Below, in pieces: positions 47,530 to 55,565 of a DNA stretch of 64,000 nucleotides. The translations under genes were made by a program, and so were the position numbers. The stretch's first letter is position 1; each line of letters starts with the position of its first letter. This DNA comes from Oleiphilaceae bacterium (lineage in GTDB: Bacteria; Pseudomonadota; Gammaproteobacteria; Pseudomonadales; Oleiphilaceae): NCBI GenBank assembly GCA_022447365.1, contig JAKVBL010000008.1, forward strand, positions 1 to 64,000, in the 5' to 3' direction. Under the pieces are notes generated by a model that saw nothing but the letters and a program-made list of their open reading frames with translations, did no database searches and had not been told where the DNA came from.

Positions 47530-49890
47530 GTGTTGTCGCTCTTAGAAGGACTTTTTGAATCAAAATTGTTAAGCAAAATTTGGTTCAAGAGCGTTGGTGT
47601 CGTTCTCTTCGCTACGGCAGCTTTATATATAGTCAAAGGAATAAGTGAATTTAGATCATATCAACATCTTGTTGAGAGTTGCGCCAAGCAGAAGCTAGTC
47701 CGAGAAGGTGAGCAACTAGCGCGAAATCTCAAGCAAAATGATTTGGAATATATTTCGGCACGTCTTAATACGATCGAGTATTCCTGTGCGATGCCTTTCG
47801 ACCGAGGCTCTAGTGACTATTCTACATATCATGTTCGCCCTCAGGCTGACTTCTTTTGGTCCGTTTCTAAAAACGAATCCGAAGTTATGCGGATTGGTAA
47901 AAGCCTGCTTGCTGGTCCCACTTCTACGGTTAGTTATCCTCTAAGTATTTGGTCTGAAGGTAATTCGGGAGATTACTGGGTTGGAACAATATCCCTTAAG
48001 CTTTATTTCGGGGACCATGTTGAACACTTAACATCGTCGTATTGGTCAGATTATGGTGTGGACGCAACAAAGTCTGTCATCGTTTTAACCTTGGTGTTTG
48101 CTTGGATTTTTTTCGCCTTTATTCGTCCTAATCAGGAATTTACTCGACGCTTGAGCGACCCCGCTATGAGCTCGTCGCAGATAAGAAACCTTATAGGTGG
48201 ACGTAGGGATGAATTGAGCGGTCTATGGCGTGCCGTTTTGACAGTCAAAGAAGCGTCTGAAGTAGAGCGCTTTGAGTTTGAATCTCAGATCAGAGAGCTT
48301 GATGCACATATCAGTAAGGTGGAACGTGGTCAGATTGGGCAAAATCTATCAACTGAACAAGCGAGTTCAGACATTAAGAGCGCAATTGCTCGCACACTAG
48401 CGCTACACGCACGTGCTTCACATGACGGCGATAAGCAGGCTGCGTTTTTATCAAACTATTTATCTGCTGTGTTAAGTGTAAGTGCCAACCTGCATGAGCG
48501 AGCATTAATGGAATCGGGTGAGGTCGCTCTCTCGGAAATACCATTTAGCCTAAGAGTGTTTGGCTTATTTTTAGTAAATGAATTTAAACGGCGTTTTGAG
48601 CGCCGAAATGTGGCTTTTATTTTTGATTTTGACGAAGACTTACCTGATTTCGTTGAAGGCGACCCTCAGAAGATTAGGCGGATCACGAGAAATGCATTTA
48701 AGCGTTTATTGTTGGAGCCGAGTTTGGAGCAAGTGACATTTAGCATAAGTAAGAAAGATATACCCATGAAAGACACTCGGTACGTGTTTGAGCTAGTAGG
48801 GCAAGCAAGGAAACATGGGCAGCTTCTGGATGCGACGGAATCTGGCTCAAATGCCGAACGCGGGCCCACGTCAATGCTAGAGATGCTCTGTTACATCATG
48901 GGTGCTCGCTGGGTGTTCTCAAAGGGTTTAGATGGTGAGTTGACCCAAAGTCTAAGCCTGAGGTTGCCTTCGCCTGTTATTGGTAGCGCAAGCAGCGTTA
49001 ACCTAAATGACCTAAGTGGGCTTACAGAGGCGAGTGTATTGGTATACGATTTGGCTACGAAAGCAAACAGTTTTGTTTACGAAGCACTGTCCAGTGCTTG
49101 CGACAACATCGATTACACAAACTCATATGATCAGTTATTAAGTGCATTGAAGGGTCATCCAAGCTACCAAATATTAGTTGTAAGTGATCTTGTGCCTAAC
49201 ATGTCATCTCGCGAATTTTTGTCTGAATTAAGACGCTGCATTTCAGCAACAATTCAGATTCTTGTGGTGAGCGAAAGCCCTCAAGCGGGGGATGTTCAGG
49301 AGTATAGTGAGATAGGTGTGCAAGGACTGCTGTCGCGCAGTAATTTTGCGCATCTTGGGGTGCAAACCGTCAACTATATGCTTCAAACTGACCGAACGCT
49401 TGGTCACAAGCGAAAAAGCATAGTGACGCGCTATAGTGTTATTGATTTCCTAAGTCCTCTGAATATACAGGCGCTGCCGGCAGACTTAGCCCCAAATTAC
49501 GATGTGGGTACTGTTTTACTCATCGCGGAAGAGTTGGTCTGTATCGAATTTACGCGACAACATTGTGAGAAGTTTGGTGCTCAATTTGTACACTACAAAT
49601 CAGCATTTGAAGCAGTGGATGCATTCAGGCAAGAGGCTTTCGAGCTTGTTCTTGTTGATGATGCGTTTACTGATATAGATACACTCACAGTGATTGAAAT
49701 GCTCCGGAATATAGAGGGGAAAAGGCGAGATAACGTTCCTACACCTGTTATAGCTCTCGGTAACATGGATCAGGATAGTAAAGATATCTATCTTAAAGGA
49801 GGCGCAACGGACGCTATCAATAAGTACACAATAGATGGCACATTGTCTGCTGCGTTTAAAAAATATTTAAACTGTAAAATAAGTGCATAG
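47530..49890 (+). CDS. Hybrid-kinase-like protein without phosphoacceptor His
   Basis: This 786-residue membrane protein resembles a BarA-type hybrid kinase. It has helix 1 (about 21-37), a periplasmic sensor, helix 2 (182-199) and a linker helix. The H-box region reads SSDIKSAI (279-286) where kinases have SHEIRTPL, so histidine is replaced by serine. The ATP-binding region begins DLPDFVEGDPQKIRRI, but the N-box is RNAFKRLLLE (Asn388, second Asn missing) and no glycine boxes follow. Two receiver-like domains end the protein: one (about 500-620) with Asp553, another (about 658-786) with an acidic pair, Asp710 and Lys765. It probably acts without histidine phosphorylation. GTG start with CGGAG upstream. 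Confidence 0.8.
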   Translation: MLSLLEGLFESKLLSKIWFKSVGVVLFATAALYIVKGISEFRSYQHLVESCAKQKLVREGEQLARNLKQNDLEYISARLNTIEYSCAMPFDRGSSDYSTYHVRPQADFFWSVSKNESEVMRIGKSLLAGPTSTVSYPLSIWSEGNSGDYWVGTISLKLYFGDHVEHLTSSYWSDYGVDATKSVIVLTLVFAWIFFAFIRPNQEFTRRLSDPAMSSSQIRNLIGGRRDELSGLWRAVLTVKEASEVERFEFESQIRELDAHISKVERGQIGQNLSTEQASSDIKSAIARTLALHARASHDGDKQAAFLSNYLSAVLSVSANLHERALMESGEVALSEIPFSLRVFGLFLVNEFKRRFERRNVAFIFDFDEDLPDFVEGDPQKIRRITRNAFKRLLLEPSLEQVTFSISKKDIPMKDTRYVFELVGQARKHGQLLDATESGSNAERGPTSMLEMLCYIMGARWVFSKGLDGELTQSLSLRLPSPVIGSASSVNLNDLSGLTEASVLVYDLATKANSFVYEALSSACDNIDYTNSYDQLLSALKGHPSYQILVVSDLVPNMSSREFLSELRRCISATIQILVVSESPQAGDVQEYSEIGVQGLLSRSNFAHLGVQTVNYMLQTDRTLGHKRKSIVTRYSVIDFLSPLNIQALPADLAPNYDVGTVLLIAEELVCIEFTRQHCEKFGAQFVHYKSAFEAVDAFRQEAFELVLVDDAFTDIDTLTVIEMLRNIEGKRRDNVPTPVIALGNMDQDSKDIYLKGGATDAINKYTIDGTLSAAFKKYLNCKISA

Positions 49891-49956
49891 TTATTGACCT
49901 GCTAAGCTCGACTGCTACATTGGATGTTAATAAGAAGGATAAACAAAGGATTGATT

Positions 49957-50376
49957 ATGGTCGCACGTGCATATATTCGACACCCGTCTGATATGCCTAT
50001 CGAACTATCAACGGTTCCAGAGGACAGAGCCGTTTGTACGTTTACAAAAGATATCAGTGTTGGTGGGTTAAGTTTTAGTTCTTCAAGGCCCTTTGGTAAA
50101 GGCGCGCTCGTTTCAATTAAAATCCCGGTAATTGATCCTCCTTTCGAAGCTCAAGCTCGCGTTATATGGTGTTTAACTCAGGAAGATGGCTATGAAATCG
50201 GCTTAGAGTTTTGTACCTCTGGTGATGCCTATCGTGCTCGGATGGTCGAGCAGATCTGTCATATTGAGCATTACCGATTGTGGGTGAGAGAAGTAGAAGG
50301 GCGCGAATTAGACTCTGAAGGTGCTGCTGTGGAATGGATAGGAAAATTCGCAAAGGAATTCCCCGCCTTTAGCTAG
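49957..50376 (+). CDS. PilZ domain protein
   Basis: A 139-residue c-di-GMP-binding candidate. The PilZ motifs are visible: RAYIRHP (RxxxR-like start) and DISVGGLSF (D/NxSxxG). The frame continues as VSIKIPVIDPPFEAQARVIWC then YEIGLEFC, the usual barrel. A C-terminal helix (YRARMVEQICHIEHYRLWV) follows. ATG 49957 has AAAGGA upstream and is preferred to 49924. It lies directly after the pseudokinase gene, so both may be one c-di-GMP-linked unit; that link is inference. It overlaps the end of trmO by 8 bp on the other strand. Confidence 0.88.
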   Translation: MVARAYIRHPSDMPIELSTVPEDRAVCTFTKDISVGGLSFSSSRPFGKGALVSIKIPVIDPPFEAQARVIWCLTQEDGYEIGLEFCTSGDAYRARMVEQICHIEHYRLWVREVEGRELDSEGAAVEWIGKFAKEFPAFS

Positions 50377-51064
50377 CAATGTCAATAACGATTAGAGACT
50401 CCTGTTCTACACGGAATTTAATTTCAAATTCATATAACTTCATGCCATAGATCTTAGGATCCTCGTTTTGTTGCTTATACGCAGGGCGAGGGTCTTGTTC
50501 CATAACTTCCTTTACAAAACACTCTAGGTTCGTGTGGCTATTTTTAGTCAAGGCGTGAAGCATTGCTCTCGCTTTGTCACTGAACACAACATCTAGTTTT
50601 GAAGATGGTGCGTTTTTCGCGATGCTACACTGAGGATTGATAGCGCTATCGGAATATTCAATATAGGGTTTGATATCGTATATAGGTGTGCCATCGAGTA
50701 AGTCAGGACATGAGACGATTAAGCTAGTCTTTTTGTCGAGAATGACTTGCTTTAGCTCGACAAGTGACAGTCCCAGAGAATTTGGTCTAAATGATGAGCG
50801 GGTTGCAAAAACACCAGTTTTTTTATTGCCTCCAAGTCTAGGCGGTCTAACTAAAGGCTTGAATTCGGCATGTTCGTGCTGATGAAAGCCAAACTGCAGC
50901 CAGAGATGTGAATACTCTTCTAAGCCAACGAATGCATCCGGTTGATCGTAAGGCGAAACGAATTCTATGACGGAATTTGCGTGTTTGATAAGCGAGGGCT
51001 GCCTTGGAATACCAAATTTTTCTTTAAAAGGCGTGCTCGCAAATGCGATAGGAGTAATATTCAT
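50369..51064 (-). CDS. trmO: tRNA (N6-threonylcarbamoyladenosine(37)-N6)-methyltransferase TrmO
   Basis: This 231-residue protein is TrmO (TsaA/YaeB), which methylates t6A37 in tRNA-Thr using S-adenosylmethionine. The characteristic segments are PIAFASTPFKEKFGIPRQPSL, FVGLEEYSHLWLQFGFH, the VRPPRLGGNKKTGVFATRSS box and SFRPNSLGLSLVELKQV. The C-terminal TrmO domain (KARAMLHALTKNSHTNLE to IEIDIAS-like end) is present. Single gene convergent with the PilZ gene. Confidence 0.95.
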   Translation of the reverse strand: MNITPIAFASTPFKEKFGIPRQPSLIKHANSVIEFVSPYDQPDAFVGLEEYSHLWLQFGFHQHEHAEFKPLVRPPRLGGNKKTGVFATRSSFRPNSLGLSLVELKQVILDKKTSLIVSCPDLLDGTPIYDIKPYIEYSDSAINPQCSIAKNAPSSKLDVVFSDKARAMLHALTKNSHTNLECFVKEVMEQDPRPAYKQQNEDPKIYGMKLYEFEIKFRVEQESLIVIDIAS

Positions 51065-51095
51065 GTGAATGCTGATTTAGCTTAAGTGGAAATAC

Positions 51096-52121
51096 TTATT
51101 CTTTCTCAGAGAATACCATTTCTATTTTAATGGTAAACGATGGATCCATCTTCCAGTTATCTTCTTTTGGGTAATACATTTCTGGAATCATTTCGTAAAA
51201 CAGCCATTCCTTCATCAATTTTCTACGATAAATGGCGTGAACGAAATACCCAGTTGCTTGCACTTCTGGCTTTGTCTCAGCAAGCATCCCTACTTGATAA
51301 TTGATAGCTATTTTTGAGTCGATTTCACGCAAGAAAGAGTAGGTGTGAGCGAGCTCCCAAAGACGTTCTTTATGATCGTATTTTCCATCTATTTCTTGCC
51401 GGAAGATAAACCAAGGTCCTTGTCGCTGCAGCGTAAATTCAGCATGCGCCCCCCAACCCTCATCGTGATAGTAGTAAAGAGCATCGTGCGAGGAAACGCT
51501 CCATACGTCTGTAAATTCATATCTCCCGTGAAGACGGTAACGCCAGAAAGGATCGATCGGATCTCCGAATTTCACCCCTATGCCAGTACTTGTGTCGAAA
51601 TCCTTAAGGTTTCTAAGGGAGAAATCGAGCGCACCTGAAGCCGTATCTTTTACGCGTTTGTCTTCGTCATTTCGATTAATTGCACGTTTCTTATCGCGCA
51701 CACTTTGTTCTTCTGGTGTTTCGCTCTCAACAATGAGCCGAAGTTTTTTTTGCAAAGTTGGTAGGTGAAGTCGGAATTTAACGATCGGGTCTAGATAGCT
51801 GTGTCCACTTTTATACTGTTGAAATTCAAAGCCAACCTTTAGAAAGCTATTATTGCTCGATTCGATTACTTCTCCATCAGCGAAAAACGCGTCGAGCCTT
51901 TTTGCCGTATCGCCGACGACATGCCCCCAGTAGTTACGGTTTTCTGTAAGCCAAGTAAGTGTCGGTGAGTCTTGTTGTTCTGAAGGAATAGAGCTTCTAT
52001 CTTTTGCTGAGGGAGAGGTAAACTCGACATTATTAGCTCTTGATGTAAATGCGCACATCAATAGCGCGACAGCAGTAATACTTGCACTAAAAATACTTGG
52101 CGATTTGACGCGCTTGCTCAT
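51096..52121 (-). CDS. Hypothetical exported protein
   Basis: A 341-residue exported protein from ATG 52121, with a signal peptide (SIFSASITAVALLMCAFTSRA). The mature part is rich in aromatic residues and alternating strands (FLKVGFEFQQYKSGHSYLD, YRLHGRYEFTDVWSVSSHD, WGAHAEFTLQRQGPWFIF, AINYQVGMLAETKPEV) and ends FTIKIEMVFSEKE, resembling an outer-membrane barrel of unknown family. Its start lies inside the 3' end of the HIT gene (35-bp overlap), so it is coupled to it. Not a recognised porin. Confidence 0.7.
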   Translation of the reverse strand: MSKRVKSPSIFSASITAVALLMCAFTSRANNVEFTSPSAKDRSSIPSEQQDSPTLTWLTENRNYWGHVVGDTAKRLDAFFADGEVIESSNNSFLKVGFEFQQYKSGHSYLDPIVKFRLHLPTLQKKLRLIVESETPEEQSVRDKKRAINRNDEDKRVKDTASGALDFSLRNLKDFDTSTGIGVKFGDPIDPFWRYRLHGRYEFTDVWSVSSHDALYYYHDEGWGAHAEFTLQRQGPWFIFRQEIDGKYDHKERLWELAHTYSFLREIDSKIAINYQVGMLAETKPEVQATGYFVHAIYRRKLMKEWLFYEMIPEMYYPKEDNWKMDPSFTIKIEMVFSEKE

Positions 52122-52533
52122 CCAGTGTGGCACGCTTTTCTTGTCTTCCCATAAGTCCAGTGACATGCAGTGCTAGTTTAGGCAATGATCGTAAAAAGTC
52201 ATGCTTTTTGCGAGGAATTATATGAAGGTGGATGTGCGGAACTGTTTGATTAGCAGCTTTGCCATCATTTAATAGAATATTACAGCCATCCTCTCCAAAA
52301 CCTGCTCTAATCATTGCGCTCATCACCTTACGCCCTAAATCGAACAGTTTGGACTGATGTTCGTCTGATAGCGCTGAAATCCGATCGTGATGAGCGCGAG
52401 GTATGATTAAAACATGCCCAGAACTTAAGGGGTAAGCATCCATAATAATCATGAAGTGTTCATCTTCATAAATCACGCTGGCCCGCAGTGCACCGTTATT
52501 AATCGCGCAAAATGGACAGGGTCGACGACTCAT
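52087..52533 (-). CDS. HIT family hydrolase
   Basis: A 148-residue nucleotide hydrolase or transferase. The histidine triad VPHIHLHIIPR is at the family position, preceded by a zinc-binding CPFC start (RRPCPFCAINN). The frame opens upstream to 52647 inside yacG, but ATG 52533 (MSRRPCPFC) is the natural start. It follows yacG with a one-base gap. Confidence 0.92.
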   Translation of the reverse strand: MSRRPCPFCAINNGALRASVIYEDEHFMIIMDAYPLSSGHVLIIPRAHHDRISALSDEHQSKLFDLGRKVMSAMIRAGFGEDGCNILLNDGKAANQTVPHIHLHIIPRKKHDFLRSLPKLALHVTGLMGRQEKRATLDEQARQIAKYF

Positions 52534-52534
52534 A

Positions 52535-52756
52535 TTATTGAAGGCTTTCAGAAGTGTTAGATGCGCTTTGCGCTTCGGCGATTTCCCATTCGTCTTGGCT
52601 TTGAGAAGCGATGCTGTACTCCTCTGAAGCCCAAGCGCCGAGATCAATTAATTTACAGCGCTCGCTACAAAATGGACGCTCTTTATTCTTCTCTTCCCAT
52701 GTAACAGGGTCTGCGCAGGTTGGACAATTAACGATTAGAGGAGTGTTGTTTGACAT
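52535..52756 (-). CDS. yacG: DNA gyrase inhibitor YacG
   Basis: This 73-residue zinc protein binds GyrB and blocks DNA binding by gyrase. Four zinc ligands are seen as CPTC (residues 10-13) and C-x3-C in [19 protein letters not shown]. Length and order after coaE are standard. Confidence 0.95.
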   Translation of the reverse strand: MSNNTPLIVNCPTCADPVTWEEKNKERPFCSERCKLIDLGAWASEEYSIASQSQDEWEIAEAQSASNTSESLQ

Positions 52757-53368
52757 TTATTTTGACTCGGCAAGTTTGAGGTATTCTTCGTGTTGTGAGT
52801 CTACCACGGCGTTCAGGTGGTCTAAATCACCATCGTTTAAAATAATGTCGTGAGCACGCTCTTGTTTCATTTTTCTAGGCATTTGAGCAGCAATGATTTT
52901 CCCTATATCTTCTTCTGAAGCGTTATCTCGCGTGGCTGCACGGATTTTTTGATCTGCCTCGGTGGCGTCAATTAATAATGTTCGCGTGCAGAGCTGGCTT
53001 TGTTTTGTTTCGAATAACAAAGGCGAGACTAGAATTGCATAAGCTGATTCTGCTTGGCTAAGCTGTCGAATAATCTCAGATCGAATAAGTGGATGTAAAA
53101 GAGTTTCGAGCCAGCGCTTCGCATTGCTGTCAGAAAAGATAATTTCACGTAAGCGTGCTCGATTTAACGCACCTTTTTGCTCGCCGTCTGAATGTAGAAC
53201 ATCCGTTCCAAATTGCTTAGCGATCATGCCTAGTGCGCTAGAACCAGGCTCGACAACTTCACGTGCGACAACATCCGCATCAACTACGGTTACGCCAAGT
53301 GTTTCAAATCGATCACTGGCAGCGCTTTTTCCCGAGCCGATACCGCCCGTTAATCCAACGATTAGCAT
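52757..53368 (-). CDS. coaE: Dephospho-CoA kinase
   Basis: This 203-residue P-loop kinase phosphorylates dephospho-CoA at the 3'-hydroxyl in the last step of CoA synthesis. GLTGGIGSGKSAASDRF is the Walker A start, DADVVAREVVEPGS is the substrate-binding segment, and the lid contains RATRDNASEEDIGKIIAAQM. It follows pilD and precedes yacG in the pil operon. Confidence 0.96.
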   Translation of the reverse strand: MLIVGLTGGIGSGKSAASDRFETLGVTVVDADVVAREVVEPGSSALGMIAKQFGTDVLHSDGEQKGALNRARLREIIFSDSNAKRWLETLLHPLIRSEIIRQLSQAESAYAILVSPLLFETKQSQLCTRTLLIDATEADQKIRAATRDNASEEDIGKIIAAQMPRKMKQERAHDIILNDGDLDHLNAVVDSQHEEYLKLAESK

Positions 53369-53401
53369 AAGGTGTTTGGTCTCTTTCTTATTAAGATCTG
53401 G

Positions 53402-54268
53402 CTAGCCAAGCCAAATGGTTTTAATTTGTTCGCCCCACATAAGCGCAATCCAGCCAGCAGCTGCCAGGTATGGGCCAAATGGCATCGGCTTATTTTTCTC
53501 ACGACCAACAATCGCCATTGCAAGTATTCCGTAAGCGGCTCCTACAACAGAGGATAATATAATGATAATCGGAAGGATTTCCCAGCCGAGCCACGCTCCC
53601 AAAGCTGCCAGTAGTTTAAAGTCTCCATATCCCATTCCTTCCTTACCTGTAGCAAGCTTGAACAGCCAATACACGGACCAAAGAGATAAATAACCCGCAA
53701 CTGCACCCCAGAACGCGCTTTCGAAGTTAGTCACCAATCCAAAACTGTTGATAATCAAGCCTAACCACATGAGAGGTAGAGTAATGTTGTCAGGTAGAAT
53801 CTGTGTGTCAGCATCAATCATCGTGAGTGCAATGAGTGCCCAGGTGAACAGAAGCAAAGCAAAGCTCTCGTAGCTTGCGCCAAAGCTGTATGCAATGGCA
53901 AAGCACATAAAACCGCTTGTTAACTCGATAAGAGGGTAGCGAATACTAATCTTTGTTGAGCAATTACTGCATTTGCCGCGCAGAAATAGCCAACTCAGTA
54001 CAGGGATGTTTTCCCAAGGCTTAATCGCATGACCGCAGTTAGGGCACGTGGAATTAGGTTTTGATAGGGTGATTCTGGCTTCTGTGGGCGCTTTCTGCTC
54101 CAGAAATTCAGACGCTTGCTGACGCCATTCCTGATGCAGCATTTTAGGTAAACGGTGGATAACGACATTCAAAAAGCTGCCAACCAAAAGCCCTAGAACA
54201 ACATAGCTTGTACATAACATAACGCTGTTATTGTTCAATGTTGATATGAGTATATCGATTTCTTGCAT
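53402..54268 (-). CDS. pilD: Prepilin peptidase PilD
   Basis: This 288-residue inner-membrane aspartic protease cuts and N-methylates type IV prepilins. The zinc domain uses CPNCGHAIKPWE and CSNCSTKISIRYP, and catalytic aspartates lie in MIDADTQILPD and GMGYGDFKLLAALGAWLGW (GxGD-like). Eight membrane helices are seen. It also serves type II secretion pseudopilins. Separated from pilC by an intrinsic terminator, so it is probably transcribed at a lower level or from its own promoter. Confidence 0.96.
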   Translation of the reverse strand: MQEIDILISTLNNNSVMLCTSYVVLGLLVGSFLNVVIHRLPKMLHQEWRQQASEFLEQKAPTEARITLSKPNSTCPNCGHAIKPWENIPVLSWLFLRGKCSNCSTKISIRYPLIELTSGFMCFAIAYSFGASYESFALLLFTWALIALTMIDADTQILPDNITLPLMWLGLIINSFGLVTNFESAFWGAVAGYLSLWSVYWLFKLATGKEGMGYGDFKLLAALGAWLGWEILPIIIILSSVVGAAYGILAMAIVGREKNKPMPFGPYLAAAGWIALMWGEQIKTIWLG

Positions 54269-54290
54269 GGATTTTCTTTCTTATGAGCAT

Positions 54291-54319
54291 AAAAAAGGCA
54301 AAGCCGAAACTTTGCCTTT
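54291..54319 (-). terminator. Intrinsic terminator between pilC and pilD
   Basis: AAAGGCAAAG (54294-54303) pairs perfectly with CTTTGCCTTT (54310-54319) across a six-base loop. On the minus strand the second arm is followed by a run of Ts (54296-54291), the form of a classical terminator located after pilC and before pilD. Confidence 0.85.
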
Positions 54320-54339
54320 CAGTAATTGTATTCAAGTGA

Positions 54340-55563
54340 CTAGACCACTTGTCCCATCTGGAATATTGGGAGGTACATACCAATAATCAAACCACCGACT
54401 AATACACCTAGCACAGACATAATGATCGGTTCCATGAGTGTGGTCATATTATCTACGAGGTTATCCACTTCTTCCTCAAAGTGCTCAGCGACTTTATCAA
54501 GCATGCTATCTAGCGAACCTGATTCCTCACCAATTGATACCATTTGCACTGCCATATTTGGAAATACACCGGTTTGCTTCATGGAGAACTGTAATTGTGT
54601 GCCGGATGCTACCTCGTCTCTTATGGTATGAACAGCGTTCCGATAAACTACGTTCCCCGTTGCGCCAGCCACAGAGTCCAGTGCATCAACTAATGGTACG
54701 CCAGCTGCGAAAGTTGTCGATAGTACGCGAGAGAAACGTGCGACAGACGATTTGTCGATTATGTTACCGACGATTGGGAGTTTCAAAATTAGGCGATCTA
54801 AGTTATCACGGAACGTCTCACTACGCGCCTTTGCTTGTTTGAAGATATATATAAATACAGCAATCGATGCGAATACTACTAGCCACCATTCTTGAAGCCA
54901 TCTAGATATTCCGATGATAAACTGTGTAAAGGCTGGCAGTTCCGCGCCAAAACCTGAGAACATGTTTTCGAATTGAGGTACTACTTTTAATAGCAAAATT
55001 GCTGTTACTATCATAGCAACGACCAATACCGAGATAGGATAGGTCATCGCTTTCTTAACTTTCTTTTTAAGGGTCTCGGTTTTTTCCATGTAGGTCGCAA
55101 CGCGGTCTAGCATGGTTTCAAGCGCGCCCGATTTTTCACCTGAGTCGACAAGGTTAACGAACAGGTCGTCGAAGTATTGTGGATGTTTCTTTAATGCGCC
55201 TGCAAAGTTATTACCCGCAGCAACATCGTTTTTAATGTCGAGCACAAGGTCTCTTAGAGTAGGGTTTTCAAGCCCTTCAGCAACGATGTCGAATGACTGA
55301 ATCAGTGGTACACCGGCCTTCATCATCGTGGCAAGTTGACGAACAAAAATGGCGATATCGAAAGGAGTGATTTTTTTCTTTTTGGCACCGCCGCCAAAAG
55401 AGAATACTGGCTTTTTGACCTTAGAGGCATTAATACCTTGTTTACGTAGTTGCGCTTTAACAAGAGCTGCAGTTTCTGCGGTCATAGCGCCCTTAATCTT
55501 GTTGCCCTTGCGGTCTGTACCTTCCCACTCAAAATTAATGGGTTTTTTTGCCGTGGTTGCCAT
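54340..55563 (-). CDS. pilC: Type IV pilus platform protein PilC
   Basis: This 407-residue inner-membrane platform of the pilus machine contains two T2SSF domains, seen as repeats around FVRQLATMMKAGVPLIQSF and FSRVLSTTFAAGVPLVDAL. Three to four membrane helices end it (FISVLGVLVGGLIIGMYLP-like). It interacts with PilB. Start three bases after the pilB stop. Confidence 0.97.
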   Translation of the reverse strand: MATTAKKPINFEWEGTDRKGNKIKGAMTAETAALVKAQLRKQGINASKVKKPVFSFGGGAKKKKITPFDIAIFVRQLATMMKAGVPLIQSFDIVAEGLENPTLRDLVLDIKNDVAAGNNFAGALKKHPQYFDDLFVNLVDSGEKSGALETMLDRVATYMEKTETLKKKVKKAMTYPISVLVVAMIVTAILLLKVVPQFENMFSGFGAELPAFTQFIIGISRWLQEWWLVVFASIAVFIYIFKQAKARSETFRDNLDRLILKLPIVGNIIDKSSVARFSRVLSTTFAAGVPLVDALDSVAGATGNVVYRNAVHTIRDEVASGTQLQFSMKQTGVFPNMAVQMVSIGEESGSLDSMLDKVAEHFEEEVDNLVDNMTTLMEPIIMSVLGVLVGGLIIGMYLPIFQMGQVV

Positions 55564-55565
55564 GC

